Shown piece by piece: positions 43,697 to 56,079 of a stretch of 64,000 nucleotides of DNA. The notes beneath the pieces are model-generated. The model had not been told where the DNA came from, ran no database searches, and saw nothing but the letters and a program-made list of their open reading frames with translations. A program made the translations under genes and the position numbers. Within the stretch, counting starts at the first letter, position 1. Each line of letters begins with the position of its first letter. Source of the stretch: an uncultured Anaerolineae bacterium. GTDB lineage: Bacteria > Chloroflexota > Anaerolineae > J036 > Brachytrichaceae. The DNA lies in NCBI GenBank assembly GCA_937959265.1, contig CALGMA010000022.1, positions 62,001 to 126,000 on the forward strand. Reading direction: 5' to 3'.

Positions 43697-44494
43697 TCAC
43701 TGCTCGATGGCCAGCTCCAGCCACTGCGCTTCGGGCACATCTACGTAGGCGAAGGCATATTCTCCCGACTGTGCGGCGACGGCGCGGTAGTTGTCCACCC
43801 AGGCGACAAAGCCCAGCGAGCCGCGCGGCGACGGCGCACGCAGCACCTCCGCCCCATCCACACGAAAGACCGCGACATCGGGCAGCCAGTCCAGCTCGTA
43901 GCAGTGCCACTCGGTCATGTCCAGGTCAAGCAGGACTTCGCGCGCTTGAACCACCGAGCGCGCCGCCGCCATCGCCAACGCCGAGACGCCGGGCAATTTG
44001 AGCGCCAGGTTGCCGGCGGCCACCATCGCCCTGGTCAGGCCGGCCCGCGCACCCCGCTGCTCCACAGACGGCAGCGGGGTGCGCAGCGACGCAGCCTTGA
44101 AGCCATGGCCGGGCATGCCGGGCACGATCTGCATATCCGACTCCGGCGAACTATAGAAGAACCAGACGTTACAGGGCGGTTCGAGCACACCGCCGTCGCG
44201 GGTGAAGGGATGATTCCAAAAGCCGAAGCCGGCCGTGCCCTTCAGCGCGCCAGTAGGATGAGAGAATCGCGCGCGCAAGCCCAGCCGTTGCGGCGGCCTG
44301 TTGCCGAACCGGCGCGGCAGAGCGTGCTCATAGTCGTCGAGCTGCGCATCGGTATAGGCCGCGCGCGTGGTCGGCGGAATGACCAGGCGGACGACATCGC
44401 CCTCGCGCTCCACCCGTCCGCCGTTGACGAGATGCTCCTTCAGCGATGGGACGGAAAGCGAGTGACTCAAGTTTTGCGCCTCGCACCCAGCCAT
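43697..44494 (-). CDS. Concanavalin-like (GH16-type fold) hypothetical protein
   Basis: A 265-aa protein with no signal peptide. Segments such as 'GTAGFGFWNHPFTRDGG', 'CNVWFFYSSPESDM' and 'TEWHCYELDWLPDVAVFRVDG' match the curved beta-jelly-roll pattern of family-16 glycoside hydrolases and lectin-like proteins ('WHTYELDW...V.FYVDG'). The ExDxxE catalytic motif of GH16 is not seen, so it may be a binding protein or another hydrolase. It overlaps the end of argH by 28 bases, so it is translated from the argH operon. Confidence 0.7.
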   Translation of the reverse strand: MAGCEAQNLSHSLSVPSLKEHLVNGGRVEREGDVVRLVIPPTTRAAYTDAQLDDYEHALPRRFGNRPPQRLGLRARFSHPTGALKGTAGFGFWNHPFTRDGGVLEPPCNVWFFYSSPESDMQIVPGMPGHGFKAASLRTPLPSVEQRGARAGLTRAMVAAGNLALKLPGVSALAMAAARSVVQAREVLLDLDMTEWHCYELDWLPDVAVFRVDGAEVLRAPSPRGSLGFVAWVDNYRAVAAQSGEYAFAYVDVPEAQWLELAIEQ

Positions 44495-45897
44495 TGTTCC
44501 GCTTGCCGAATCTGCTCCTGCACGGCGTGCGGGGCCGTGCCGCCCGCCACGTCGCGCGACGCCACCGACCGCGCGAAGTCGAACACCTGCGTAATGTCGT
44601 CGTCGAAGCGCGGCGAGATCGCCCGCCAGTCCCTCGTCGCCAGTTGGCTCAGGCCGACGCCCTTCGATTCGGCCAGCGCCACCGCGCGTCCGGTCAGATG
44701 GTGCGCCTCACGGAAGGGCACGCCCCTGCGCACCAGATACTCGGCGACATCGGTCGCCAGCATGGCCGAATCCAGCGCCGCGCGCATGCGCGCGGCGTTG
44801 ACCTTCAGCGAGCGGATCGCGCCGGCGGCCAACGGCAGCGCAAGCGCCAGCGTGTCGAGCGAGTCGAACAGCGGCTCCTTGTCCTCCTGCAAGTCCTTGT
44901 TGTAGCTCATCGGCAGTCCTTTGAGCATCGTCAAGACGGCGGTCAGATTGCCGATCAGGCGGCCGGCCTTGCCGCGCGCCAGCTCCATCGCGTCGGGGTT
45001 CTTCTTCTGCGGCATCAGGCTAGAGCCGGTGGCATAGGCATCGTCGAAGGTCACGAAGCCGAACTCGGCGGTGGAATAGACGATCAGGTCTTCGGCCAGG
45101 CGGCTGAGGTGAACGCCGATCAAGGCGCAGCAAAACAGCAACTCGGCCACGAAGTCGCGATCGCTCACCGCGTCCAGGCTGTTCTGGGTGATCCCGGCGG
45201 AATCGCGCGGCGAAAAGCCGAGCTCCGCTGCCAGGGCTGCGCGATCAATCGCGAACGGGTTGCCGGCCAATGCGCCGGAGCCTAGCGGCAGCACAGCCGT
45301 GCGACGCAAGCAATCGTCCAGCCGTTCTACATCACGAACGAATTGCCAGAAGTAGCTCAAGCACCAGTGCGCAAAGGTGATCGGCTGCGCTCGTTGCAGA
45401 TGGGTGTAACCCGGCATCAAGGTGCCGATGTGCGATTGGGCCTGCGTCAGCAGCGCGAATTGCACATCATGCAGGGCGCGCTGCGTGTCGCGTATCGCAT
45501 CCAGACAGAACAGGCGCAGGTCGGTCGCGACTTGATCATTGCGGCTGCGGCCGGTATGCAACTTGCCGGCCACCTCGCCGACGATTTCCTTCAGCCGACG
45601 CTCGACCGCCGTGTGGATGTCCTCATCGTCCGGCTTGACCTCGAAGCGCCCCTCGGCGAACTCCGTGTGCACCGCGCGCAAGCCACGCGTCAGCGTCGCC
45701 GCCTCGTCGGCGGTGATCACGCCGGCGCGGGCCAGCGCGCCCGCATAGGCAATGCTGCCGCGAATATCGGCGTCCCACAGCCGAATGTCGAACCCGATCG
45801 AATCGTTGAAGCGCTTCATCAGGGCGTCGGTCTGGCCGGTGAAGCGCCCGCCCCACAGCCGGCCGGCGGGGGGTGTGTCGCCGCGCCGTTCCATCAT
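44467..45897 (-). CDS. argH: Argininosuccinate lyase
   Basis: A 476-aa enzyme of the fumarase/aspartase superfamily that yields arginine and fumarate. The signature 'GSSLMPQKKNPD' lies near residue 290. 'TGRSRNDQVATDLRLF' near 115 and 'PGYTHLQRAQP' near 160 (catalytic His) complete the three conserved regions. Its ATG overlaps the stop of the upstream DNA-replication ATPase gene by four bases, which places an arginine gene in a primosome operon. Confidence 0.96.
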   Translation of the reverse strand: MMERRGDTPPAGRLWGGRFTGQTDALMKRFNDSIGFDIRLWDADIRGSIAYAGALARAGVITADEAATLTRGLRAVHTEFAEGRFEVKPDDEDIHTAVERRLKEIVGEVAGKLHTGRSRNDQVATDLRLFCLDAIRDTQRALHDVQFALLTQAQSHIGTLMPGYTHLQRAQPITFAHWCLSYFWQFVRDVERLDDCLRRTAVLPLGSGALAGNPFAIDRAALAAELGFSPRDSAGITQNSLDAVSDRDFVAELLFCCALIGVHLSRLAEDLIVYSTAEFGFVTFDDAYATGSSLMPQKKNPDAMELARGKAGRLIGNLTAVLTMLKGLPMSYNKDLQEDKEPLFDSLDTLALALPLAAGAIRSLKVNAARMRAALDSAMLATDVAEYLVRRGVPFREAHHLTGRAVALAESKGVGLSQLATRDWRAISPRFDDDITQVFDFARSVASRDVAGGTAPHAVQEQIRQAEQWLGARRKT

Positions 45898-46661
45898 CGT
45901 TTCTCGCTCAGCGGACGGCGGCGATAATCCGGCGCCGCGTTTTCGATCACCGTGCTCAGCTCGGTATCCTGCATGCGTGACGCGATGCGATAGTCGAAGT
46001 CATCCGGGTTGACGTTGGTCGCGATCATCGTAGCCAGCCGGTTGCGATAGCGGTAATCGAGGATCTCGAACAGCACGCTGTCCGACCACGGCGAGGACGG
46101 CTCCGCGCCCAGGTCGTCAATGATCAGCACGGTCGCCGTTTTGAAGATGTTCATCCGGCCGGTGAAGCTCTCCTGTTCGGTATTCGATTGCAGCTCGATC
46201 GCTTCGCGCAGCGAGGCGAGCAAGTCGGGCATGGTGATGAACAACGACGGTATGCCAGCCTGCGTCAGGTGATTGTCCACGGCGGCGCACAGATGCGATT
46301 TGCCGCTGCCGCGTTCGCCCCAGATCACCAACCAGCGTCCGAACGGATTGTTGGCGAACGCTTCGGCACTGTCCAGACAGTCCACCAGCGTCTCATCTTC
46401 GACGCCGTTAAAGCGGGTCTTGAAGTTGAGGAAGGTTTGCTTGGCCGACAGGGCGTTGCGCGACGAGAAAGACGCCAGGGCAGCCAGCTTCCATCGTTGC
46501 GCGGTATCACACTTGGGGCAGGGCTTCAGTTCGCCGCGCGCATCCAGCACGAAGCGCTTGTTGCCGCAGTAGTCGCAGTCTGCGCCCTCTTGCGCGTCCA
46601 CCGGCGCATCGGGGTCGCTCCGGCGTGGCTCCGGCGCAGTGCGCATGTCAAGGGAGGTCAT
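45894..46661 (-). CDS. DnaC/DnaI-type helicase-loader ATPase
   Basis: The protein has 255 aa from ATG 46661, which overlaps the DnaD-like gene by 14 bases; ATG 46646 is an alternative, and longer versions would sit wholly within that gene. An N-terminal zinc ribbon (C-x2-C 'CDYCGN', then 'CPKC') precedes an AAA+ core with Walker A 'GERGSGKSHLC' near residue 130 and Walker B 'VLIIDDLGAE' near 190. It probably loads the replicative helicase encoded at 48122. It sits last in the order dnaB-dnaD-loader before argH. Confidence 0.87.
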   Translation of the reverse strand: MTSLDMRTAPEPRRSDPDAPVDAQEGADCDYCGNKRFVLDARGELKPCPKCDTAQRWKLAALASFSSRNALSAKQTFLNFKTRFNGVEDETLVDCLDSAEAFANNPFGRWLVIWGERGSGKSHLCAAVDNHLTQAGIPSLFITMPDLLASLREAIELQSNTEQESFTGRMNIFKTATVLIIDDLGAEPSSPWSDSVLFEILDYRYRNRLATMIATNVNPDDFDYRIASRMQDTELSTVIENAAPDYRRRPLSEKR

Positions 46662-48090
46662 CCTGCTTGCGGCGGCTGGCAATGCGTTGTCGAGCACGTT
46701 CGCGAGCCGCTTCACGGTCGGCCTCGGTGTATTCGACTTGCGGCCGGCTGTAGGTGCGTCCCTTCCGTTGCGTGGTTTCTCCTCGTCTGCCATTTCTGTC
46801 CGTCCCTCCTCGCTTCGTTTGCGACGAAGCGGTCAGCACTTTGCGAATATAGTCCCAGCGCAACACGTTCGCCTCGGCCGCCTTGTCGAAGGCAGCCGTC
46901 CAACGCGCCACGTCGGTGATCTGCGCCGCCAGCGCGTTGATGTCAGCGGCGATGTGCCCATCGAGCGTCCGGTTGACGCGCCTCTTGTATTCGGCAAAGG
47001 CGAACTGCGCGGTCTCGTTGACCGGCTGCGGGGTGAACACATCCGGCGATGGATGTCGCAGCAGCTTCTTCACGTAAGGCCAGCTGCGCTTGTTCTGGCC
47101 GGCGGCGTAGGCGAAGACGCTGCGCCACAGAGCCGGGTCGCTCACCTCATCCCAGAGCAGCCGCATCTCGTCGGCCACGGTAGGCGTGGGGGGCAACCCG
47201 AAGGCCGATTCGTAGAGCACGACCAGGTCGCGCATGTGGGCCTCGTTGCGCGCGTCGACGCGTTGCAGCGCCAGGATGGCCTCTTCGCGTTCGGCCAGCA
47301 GCGGGATCAGCGCATCCACATCGATGCCGTCGTCGCGCATCACGCGCTTCAGCCCATCGAGCACGGCGCGCAGGCCGAACATGCCGGTTGCCGTGCGCAC
47401 CAGATCGTACTCGCGGCCGGTCGGCTCGCGACCCAAGCGATCGCGCAAATTCACGATCTCCTCGGGCGGCGGCGCGGCCTTGGCCACGATCACTTGGTAA
47501 TACTCCGACGGCGCCGCCGGCGGCTGCGCATCCAGCGCAGCCAGGCACGTGTGCAGCGTCCGCGGCGGCGTGTGTCTCGGTCGTGGCGTGCGCAAAGCTG
47601 CGCGCAAGGCGGCGATGATTTCATCTTCGGTGTAGCCGCGCGCCAGACGCTCTTCGAGCGCAGACAGGTCTTCCGGTGTCGGCGCGTATGCTTCGATCGC
47701 TTCCAGGCGCTCGATCTCAAACGCGGCACGGGCGAGCAATTCGGCGCGCCTCGGCGTTCCGCGTTCCGGCTGCGCCTGGGCGGTCTGGATCGCTTCGACT
47801 GCGCGGCGGCCGGCCTCGTTGTTAGCGAAGTAGCGCGGCTCGCCCGCGCCGATGCTTGCGCACAGCAGCGTTCCACGCGCAACGGCGCGCTGCAGCGCCG
47901 GGCGCAACGTGATCGCCGGGAAGCTCAGCCCGTCGCGGACGGCCGGATGGGCCATCAGCTCACCCTCAGTGACGAACGGTGCGGCCGAAAGCTTGGCTTC
48001 CAGCAAGCGCAGTGCGACCAGGCTGACCTTCAGCTCGGCCAGGTCGTCTACTTGCGCCAGTGTGTTGGCGATGAAGGCATCCACCAGCAT
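46648..48090 (-). CDS. DnaD-like primosomal protein
   Basis: A 480-aa protein. The N-terminus is winged-helix-like (residues about 1-110, 'LKVSLVALRLLEAKLSAAPF'). The C-terminal part carries a DnaD/DnaB_2-type helical domain: 'LVVLYESAFGLPPTPTVADE', then 'WRSVFAYAAGQNKRSWPYVK', the family's W-x-Y-x-x-x-I-like helix. The tail (about 430-480) is very basic. In Firmicutes, DnaD links the initiator to the loader; here it is encoded between dnaB and the loader, supporting the same role. Confidence 0.85.
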   Translation of the reverse strand: MLVDAFIANTLAQVDDLAELKVSLVALRLLEAKLSAAPFVTEGELMAHPAVRDGLSFPAITLRPALQRAVARGTLLCASIGAGEPRYFANNEAGRRAVEAIQTAQAQPERGTPRRAELLARAAFEIERLEAIEAYAPTPEDLSALEERLARGYTEDEIIAALRAALRTPRPRHTPPRTLHTCLAALDAQPPAAPSEYYQVIVAKAAPPPEEIVNLRDRLGREPTGREYDLVRTATGMFGLRAVLDGLKRVMRDDGIDVDALIPLLAEREEAILALQRVDARNEAHMRDLVVLYESAFGLPPTPTVADEMRLLWDEVSDPALWRSVFAYAAGQNKRSWPYVKKLLRHPSPDVFTPQPVNETAQFAFAEYKRRVNRTLDGHIAADINALAAQITDVARWTAAFDKAAEANVLRWDYIRKVLTASSQTKRGGTDRNGRRGETTQRKGRTYSRPQVEYTEADREAARERARQRIASRRKQDDLP

Positions 48091-48121
48091 GACTTTCAGC
48101 TCTCAGCTTTCGGCTCACGAC

Positions 48122-49465
48122 TCACAGTTCAATCCTCTCCTTCGCCAGGTTCTTGAACGACGTGAGCCGCTTGTCGAAGAATAGCATCGCTTTACCGGTC
48201 GGGCCGTTGCGGTTCTTCGCCACGTGAATCTCGGCGATGTTCCTGAACTCGGTGTCCGGGTTATACAACTCATCACGATAAATGAATAGGACGATGTCGG
48301 CGTCCTGCTCGATGCTGCCGCTTTCGCGCAGGTCGCTCAGCATAGGGCGCTTGTCGCTGCGCTGCTCGACCAGGCGGGAGAGCTGGCTGCCGGCGACCAG
48401 CGGCACTTTCAACTCGCGCGCAATCGCCTTCAACGAACGCGAGATGTAGGAAATCTCCTGCACGCGGTTGTCGCTGCGCGCGCCAGTCTCGCCGGACATC
48501 AACTGCAAGTAATCCACGATGATCAGGTCAAGTCCGTATTCCTGATAGATGCGCCGCGCCTTCACCCGTAGATCGAGCGGGCTAAGCGACGGCGTGTCAT
48601 CCAGGAAGATCATCTGATCGGCCATCTGCATCGAGATGCGCGTGAGGGCGCCCCATTCTTCGTCCTTCAAGTCGGCGATGCGCAGGCGCTGCGAGTCTAT
48701 GCCGGTCTCGGCGGCGACGAAACGCTGCACCAGTTGTTCGTTGCCCATCTCCAGGCTGAAGATGGCGACGCGTTGGCGATGTTTGAGCGCCGCGTGATAG
48801 CCGATGTTGAGCATCAACGACGTTTTGCCTACGCCGGGCCGGGCGGCAACGATGATGAGGTCGCCTTTCTGCAAGCCGCCGGTCATGCGGTCCAGGTCGT
48901 GGTAGCCGGTCGGGATGCCCAACGGTTCATCGCGGTGCTCGTGCAGGTACTCCAGTCGCTCGAAGAAGTCGCTCACCGCTTTGCGAATCGGCACCATGTG
49001 CCCCTCGCCGTGGCCTTCGGTGACGCCAAACAGGGTTGCTTCGCTCTTCTCGATCACCTGTTGGATAGGCAGCGATTGGTCGTAGGCGATGCGCGCGATC
49101 TCGCTGGCGGCGTTGATCATGCGCCGGCGCACGGCCAATCCTTCCACCGCATGGGCGTAGGCCTCTACGTTCAACGCCGTGGGCACGGCATTGGTGAGCT
49201 GCGCGATGTATGGCTCGCCGCCGACCTCGTCGAGCCGGTTGTTATGCGCCAGCTCCGACGACACCGTGAGCAGGTCTATCGGCTCGCGTCGCTCGTGCAG
49301 ACGCAGCATTGCCTCGTAGATCCACTGATGCTTCACGACGTAGAAGTGGTCCGGTGTGAGGAAACTGGCAACGCGCACGACGGCTTCGGGGTCAATCAGC
49401 AACGACCCCAGGACCGCTTCCTCGGTCTCAACGCTATGCGGGGGGACGATGAACGCATCAGCCAT
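48122..49465 (-). CDS. dnaB: Replicative DNA helicase
   Basis: A 447-aa hexameric helicase. The N-terminal collar domain is residues about 8-110 ('HSVETEEAVLGSLLIDPEAV'). The RecA-type motor has Walker A 'ARPGVGKTSLMLNIG' near 208 and Walker B 'LIIVDYLQLMSG' near 315; the DnaB signature 'SRSLKAIARELKVPLVAGSQLSR' follows. It starts the primosome operon dnaB-dnaD-loader-argH. No intein is present. Confidence 0.96.
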   Translation of the reverse strand: MADAFIVPPHSVETEEAVLGSLLIDPEAVVRVASFLTPDHFYVVKHQWIYEAMLRLHERREPIDLLTVSSELAHNNRLDEVGGEPYIAQLTNAVPTALNVEAYAHAVEGLAVRRRMINAASEIARIAYDQSLPIQQVIEKSEATLFGVTEGHGEGHMVPIRKAVSDFFERLEYLHEHRDEPLGIPTGYHDLDRMTGGLQKGDLIIVAARPGVGKTSLMLNIGYHAALKHRQRVAIFSLEMGNEQLVQRFVAAETGIDSQRLRIADLKDEEWGALTRISMQMADQMIFLDDTPSLSPLDLRVKARRIYQEYGLDLIIVDYLQLMSGETGARSDNRVQEISYISRSLKAIARELKVPLVAGSQLSRLVEQRSDKRPMLSDLRESGSIEQDADIVLFIYRDELYNPDTEFRNIAEIHVAKNRNGPTGKAMLFFDKRLTSFKNLAKERIEL

Positions 49466-49572
49466 GGAGAAGAGATTGTAGCGAGGTTGTCAACCGCTTT
49501 CATCCCCAGCTCAGCGTTCTCTGTCAACATCGGTGGCGTAAAAATACGCCGTTCATCAACAGAACATTCACT

Positions 49573-50724
49573 ATGGCACTCACAGATGCATGGTCGCTCT
49601 TCCTCGCCGGCGGGCTTGCCATCGGCTACGTCAGCTTGCTGATCAACCTCGCCTTCTCCGGCTGGGCCACGCGTCGGGCCAGGCCCATCGGCGCGGACGC
49701 CCCGCTGGTCTCGGTGCTGGTGCCCGCGCGCGACGAGGTGCACAACATCGAGGCATGCATCGGCTCGCTGCTGATGCAGGACTATCCGAACTACGAAGTC
49801 ATCGCCCTCAACGACGATTCGACCGATGCAACCGGCGCGATCCTCGACCGACTGGCCCAGCGCAATGCGCGGCTACGCGTCATCCACAACCGTCAGCCGC
49901 TGCCGCCGGGCGTGAACGGCAAGAGCCGCGCCTGCCAATTGCTGGCCGAACAAGCGCGCGGCGAATGGCTGTTGTTCGCGGACGCCGACACAGTACATCG
50001 CGCCGATTCGATTCGCGCCGGCGTCGCGCGCGCCCTGGGCCTGAACGTCGCGCTGTTCTCGGCCATCCCGCGGCAAGTGATGGGGAGCTGGGGCGAGCGG
50101 CTGTTCACGCCGGCCGGCTTCGCGCTGATCTACAACTTCGTCTCGCCCTGGCGCATCTACCTGGAACGCAAGCCGCGCCCCTTCAACGCCGCAGCCATCG
50201 GCCAATACCTGCTGGTGCGTCGCGACGCCTACTTCGCGAGCGGCGGCCACGACGCCATCCGCGACCAAATCCTGGACGACGTAGCGATGGGAAGGTTGTT
50301 CAAGCAGCGCGGTCAGCGCATCGCGCTGGGCGACGGTGACTGGGTGAGCTGCCGGATGTACCGTGGCTTCCGCGAAATGGCCGCGGGCTTCTCGAAGAAC
50401 GCCTTTTCGATCCTGAATGGATCGTTAGTGATGAGCGCCGTCTTCATCATCGCGTGCGTCGCGCTCTTCCTGCTGCCGTTGGCCGCGCTGATCGCCAGCG
50501 CAGTGGTCAGCACGATGAACTGGCCGGCTGTCGCCGCCGTCGTGCTGACTGCGGCTAACCTCGCGCTGGTCAACCGGCGCATCGGCCAGCCGCTATGGGT
50601 CGCGCTGCTCTACCCGCTCCAGATCATCGTCGGCATCGGCGTGCTGCTCAACTCGATCCGCTGGCGTTACACCGGCCGCGCGCGCTGGAAGGGGCGGACG
50701 CTCACCGGCGCAGCGCTCCGCTAG
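49573..50724 (+). CDS. Membrane glycosyltransferase family 2 (CrtQ/CruC-like)
   Basis: A 383-aa protein. An N-terminal membrane helix (residues 8-28) is followed by a GT-A domain with '[20 protein letters not shown]' near 47, '[12 protein letters not shown]' near 80 and the metal-binding 'FADADTVHR' near 135. Three to four C-terminal helices follow (about 285-365). The '[18 protein letters not shown]' region and overall layout resemble carotenoid or hopanoid glycosyltransferases, but no carotenoid gene is adjacent. Acceptor uncertain. Confidence 0.85.
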   Translation: MALTDAWSLFLAGGLAIGYVSLLINLAFSGWATRRARPIGADAPLVSVLVPARDEVHNIEACIGSLLMQDYPNYEVIALNDDSTDATGAILDRLAQRNARLRVIHNRQPLPPGVNGKSRACQLLAEQARGEWLLFADADTVHRADSIRAGVARALGLNVALFSAIPRQVMGSWGERLFTPAGFALIYNFVSPWRIYLERKPRPFNAAAIGQYLLVRRDAYFASGGHDAIRDQILDDVAMGRLFKQRGQRIALGDGDWVSCRMYRGFREMAAGFSKNAFSILNGSLVMSAVFIIACVALFLLPLAALIASAVVSTMNWPAVAAVVLTAANLALVNRRIGQPLWVALLYPLQIIVGIGVLLNSIRWRYTGRARWKGRTLTGAALR

Positions 50725-50894
50725 GCTGTTGGCCGGCGGCGCCGACGGCGCGCTTCGCGCTGGCAACGTTCGCTGCAATAGACCACGTGCTCCCAATCGC
50801 GCGTCCACTTTTTGCGCCAAACGAACGGCCGGCCGCAGATCGGACAGACCTTCGCGGGCAGGTCCGGTTTTTGGGGCTTTGCCTGCTGGGCCAT
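50721..50894 (-). CDS. DUF2256 zinc-ribbon mini-protein
   Basis: The protein has 57 aa, from ATG 50894 to TAG 50721, and overlaps the convergent glycosyltransferase stop. It has the family pattern: '[16 protein letters not shown]' (C-x2-C) followed by 'YCSERCQRE' (C-x3-C), with a poly-Arg tail. The four Cys should bind one Zn. DUF2256 genes are often found near photolyase/cryptochrome genes in other phyla, but none is here. Function unknown. Confidence 0.82.
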   Translation of the reverse strand: MAQQAKPQKPDLPAKVCPICGRPFVWRKKWTRDWEHVVYCSERCQREARRRRRRPTA

Positions 50895-50905
50895 GGTCGT
50901 GCGCT

Positions 50906-52753
50906 TTACTCGATCCAGGCATTGGTGGCCGCGTCGAACTGCAGCAGCGCCTCGCCGTCGCTGAGGGTCAGCGCGCTGCCTTCGGCGCGCACAACGCGTA
51001 GTGGCGCGGTTTGGACGGGCGCGCGCATTAAGCGCGGTGGGAAGACGTACTCACCCACAGGGCTCATCTCGAACACCGCCACGCCACCGCGGGCGTTTGT
51101 GTCGTCGCCAGATTCCGGGTCGCGCACCATACCAGCAAAGATGACGCCTCCCCCACTGCTCCAAGCATTGCCGGGCAGAAATTCCATCGCGCTGAGTGGC
51201 GGCAAAACGCCATCAACGATCTCGCCATTGCCCGACACGACACGCAACGCATTCGCCCTTATTCCATACGTGTCCTTCGTGTTCTCGGTAGTGAGACCCT
51301 CATTCCGCCAGGTGATGTCGCTCGGCGGCGGCAGCGGCATAGCCGTGCGCGGATCGGCGTCCAGCGCGTCTTGGAGTTGCTGCCAGCCTTGCTGAGGGGT
51401 GTTGTCGGTCAGCCCGCCGCACGTGCCTTTGTCCTGACAGGCCTGCCACTGCGTAAGCAGTCCGGCGAACGCGAGCTTGGCACCTTTGTTCTGCGCGGCG
51501 TATAGGCTCATGCGATACCACTGGTCAGCGTTCACACCACTGCGCAGGTAGATCTCGGGGAAGGGAATGGCGTACGGTGGCCGGTTCACCTGCCACACAT
51601 CATCCACCGTCCAGCCATTGTTGGGCGATTGAGTAGGATTACCGCTGGTAGGGCAGCCATCGCAGGTGCCGAAGTTGATAAAGGGGCGGGCCGTGGTCGA
51701 GACATAGCCATCCACCCACGCCTTGGTGAGTGCTGGCGTGTTCCAGCTCATCTCGATGTCGTTGCCGCCGAACACGGCAAGGCGCTCGGCGACGCCGGGG
51801 GGCGCGTTGTCCTGGAGCCAGGTATGCACTTGATTGACCATTTGCCCCCACGCCTGGCCGTGGCCGAAGCTGGTATCAGGCTGCAAGGTTGCGCCGCGGT
51901 AGTTGTTGGTGCCGATGGCGATGCCGAACCGGGCGGACTCCGGCGCACATTCCCAGTAACCGCGCAGGAATGCCTTGCTTGCCGCGGCGACGGTATCGGC
52001 CGGTGCGAAAGGGAAGCCGGGCCGGTAGTAGATCACGCCGTATTGGCCGTCTTGCACCCATGGTTGGCCAAAGGCCAGGATGATCACACCTTGCTCGCCC
52101 GCACGTCCAGAAGCGCAGCCCATTGCATAGTGGCGTGCCGGATCCATCGTCCCAACGTAGCGCGAGGTGGTTGCGGAGATGGCAGGCGAAGCACCGCCGA
52201 CTACGAGCGGCAGATAAGCGCCGGCCGGCAGCGTAATCGGCGGCGTCACGCTCACCTGCGGCACGAACGCGATTGCATCAAACCCGATGCGTCGGCTGTT
52301 GATCGGCTCACCAGTCGAGTCGGTCAATTGCACGAAGTTCGGGCCGTTCGAGTCGAAGGCGTGCATTCCCAGGCTGACCCATTCGGCGTAGTAGCGGTTT
52401 TGGCTAATGGCGACTGTGGTCGTCACGCCGCCGGCAACGATCTCGTAACGCGCGTTGGTCGTGCTACTATGGTAACGCGGGATGAACGCGAACACCTCGT
52501 AGGTCAGCGGCAGCGTTGCGGTAACCGGCAACGACCAACGCGCGTAGTTGACCGTGTCGGTCACGACGTTGAAGGTGTAGATCATCGCGCCGCCGAAGAA
52601 ATTGAAGGGGGTGCCGGTTGCGGTATACCACCACTGCAGCGGGCCGAACTTCTGGAAGTCGGCGTCGGTCTCGTCCACGATGATCGCCGTCGGCGGCAAC
52701 GGCGCCTGGCCGTAGAGGGGTAAGGTGGTTAGAAAGAGCGCTAGAACCGACAT
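50906..52753 (-). CDS. Secreted protein with golvesin-like domain
   Basis: The protein has 615 aa from ATG 52753, where a signal peptide begins ([16 protein letters not shown]); the frame is open a further 270 bases upstream without signal-like features. Residues about 25-180 resemble a golvesin C-terminal-like beta domain ('[20 protein letters not shown]', '[20 protein letters not shown]'). The middle (about 210-480) looks like a secreted GH25/DUF1906-like barrel ('[13 protein letters not shown]', '[11 protein letters not shown]', '[19 protein letters not shown]'). No catalytic assignment is possible. It is probably extracellular. Confidence 0.72.
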   Translation of the reverse strand: MSVLALFLTTLPLYGQAPLPPTAIIVDETDADFQKFGPLQWWYTATGTPFNFFGGAMIYTFNVVTDTVNYARWSLPVTATLPLTYEVFAFIPRYHSSTTNARYEIVAGGVTTTVAISQNRYYAEWVSLGMHAFDSNGPNFVQLTDSTGEPINSRRIGFDAIAFVPQVSVTPPITLPAGAYLPLVVGGASPAISATTSRYVGTMDPARHYAMGCASGRAGEQGVIILAFGQPWVQDGQYGVIYYRPGFPFAPADTVAAASKAFLRGYWECAPESARFGIAIGTNNYRGATLQPDTSFGHGQAWGQMVNQVHTWLQDNAPPGVAERLAVFGGNDIEMSWNTPALTKAWVDGYVSTTARPFINFGTCDGCPTSGNPTQSPNNGWTVDDVWQVNRPPYAIPFPEIYLRSGVNADQWYRMSLYAAQNKGAKLAFAGLLTQWQACQDKGTCGGLTDNTPQQGWQQLQDALDADPRTAMPLPPPSDITWRNEGLTTENTKDTYGIRANALRVVSGNGEIVDGVLPPLSAMEFLPGNAWSSGGGVIFAGMVRDPESGDDTNARGGVAVFEMSPVGEYVFPPRLMRAPVQTAPLRVVRAEGSALTLSDGEALLQFDAATNAWIE

Positions 52754-53100
52754 CAGTACAACATCGTAGAATCGACTGATGCGTTTGAGTGCATTCTCGA
52801 TGCCAGAACAGTGCCGTGATGGGAAAGCGGCAGAATTTTTGCCTGACGTAGGGTCTCGCCCAACCGAGTCAGCATGCAACGGCTTCGGCGCGGTTAGCGT
52901 GGGGTCGAGGACATCGAACCCGACTGCGACTTCGTCACACAGCTCGTCTGCCGTCATATGGCACTTTGCCCCAACGTTCGATTCGTCACGCAAACAGCGT
53001 CTCGGACTTCCAAACAAAGCCACCCAGAGGGTGTGTTACAGGCTTTCGTGATGCGCAACTCGCCGCTTGGGCGCCAGGCATGACTCCCAAACAGGCTCAA
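52754..53100. other. Gap between secreted protein gene and valS; nothing recognised
   Basis: These 347 bases separate the ATG of the secreted protein from the stop of valS. The minus-strand frame of the secreted protein stays open to 53023 ('ADELCDEVAVGFDVLDPTL' and beyond). That segment has no signal peptide, no ribosome site and no recognisable family, so it is not included in the gene. No terminator, promoter or RNA structure was clear. Confidence 0.5.
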
Positions 53101-55911
<2,811 letters not shown>

Positions 55912-55949
55912 AGGCTCCTCAACACGGGGGGCACGTTCAATCTCGTTGT

Positions 55950-55955
55950 ATTATA
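55950..55955 (-). promoter_or_regulatory. valS promoter -10 element
   Basis: Read on the minus strand this is a perfect TATAAT, extended as ATGTTATAAT. The predicted start point near 55943 gives a leader of about 32 bases containing the GAGGAG ribosome site. No good -35 hexamer is seen; the upstream DNA is where sequence character changes. Confidence 0.55.
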
Positions 55956-56079
55956 ACATCCCCCCCGGAGGAGCAGACACCGGCAGAGCTTATGCAACAT
56001 TTTTCGGGCAAGCCCCAGACTCCCCCGCCGGAGACAGGCGTTGCATCGGCCCTCACAGGGTACTTTGCGAGGGCGCCGC

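Noticed and set aside
52754-53023. An N-terminal extension of the secreted golvesin-like protein.
   Set aside because: The frame is open, but the signal peptide begins at ATG 52753. An extra 90 residues before a signal peptide would be implausible and show no ribosome site.
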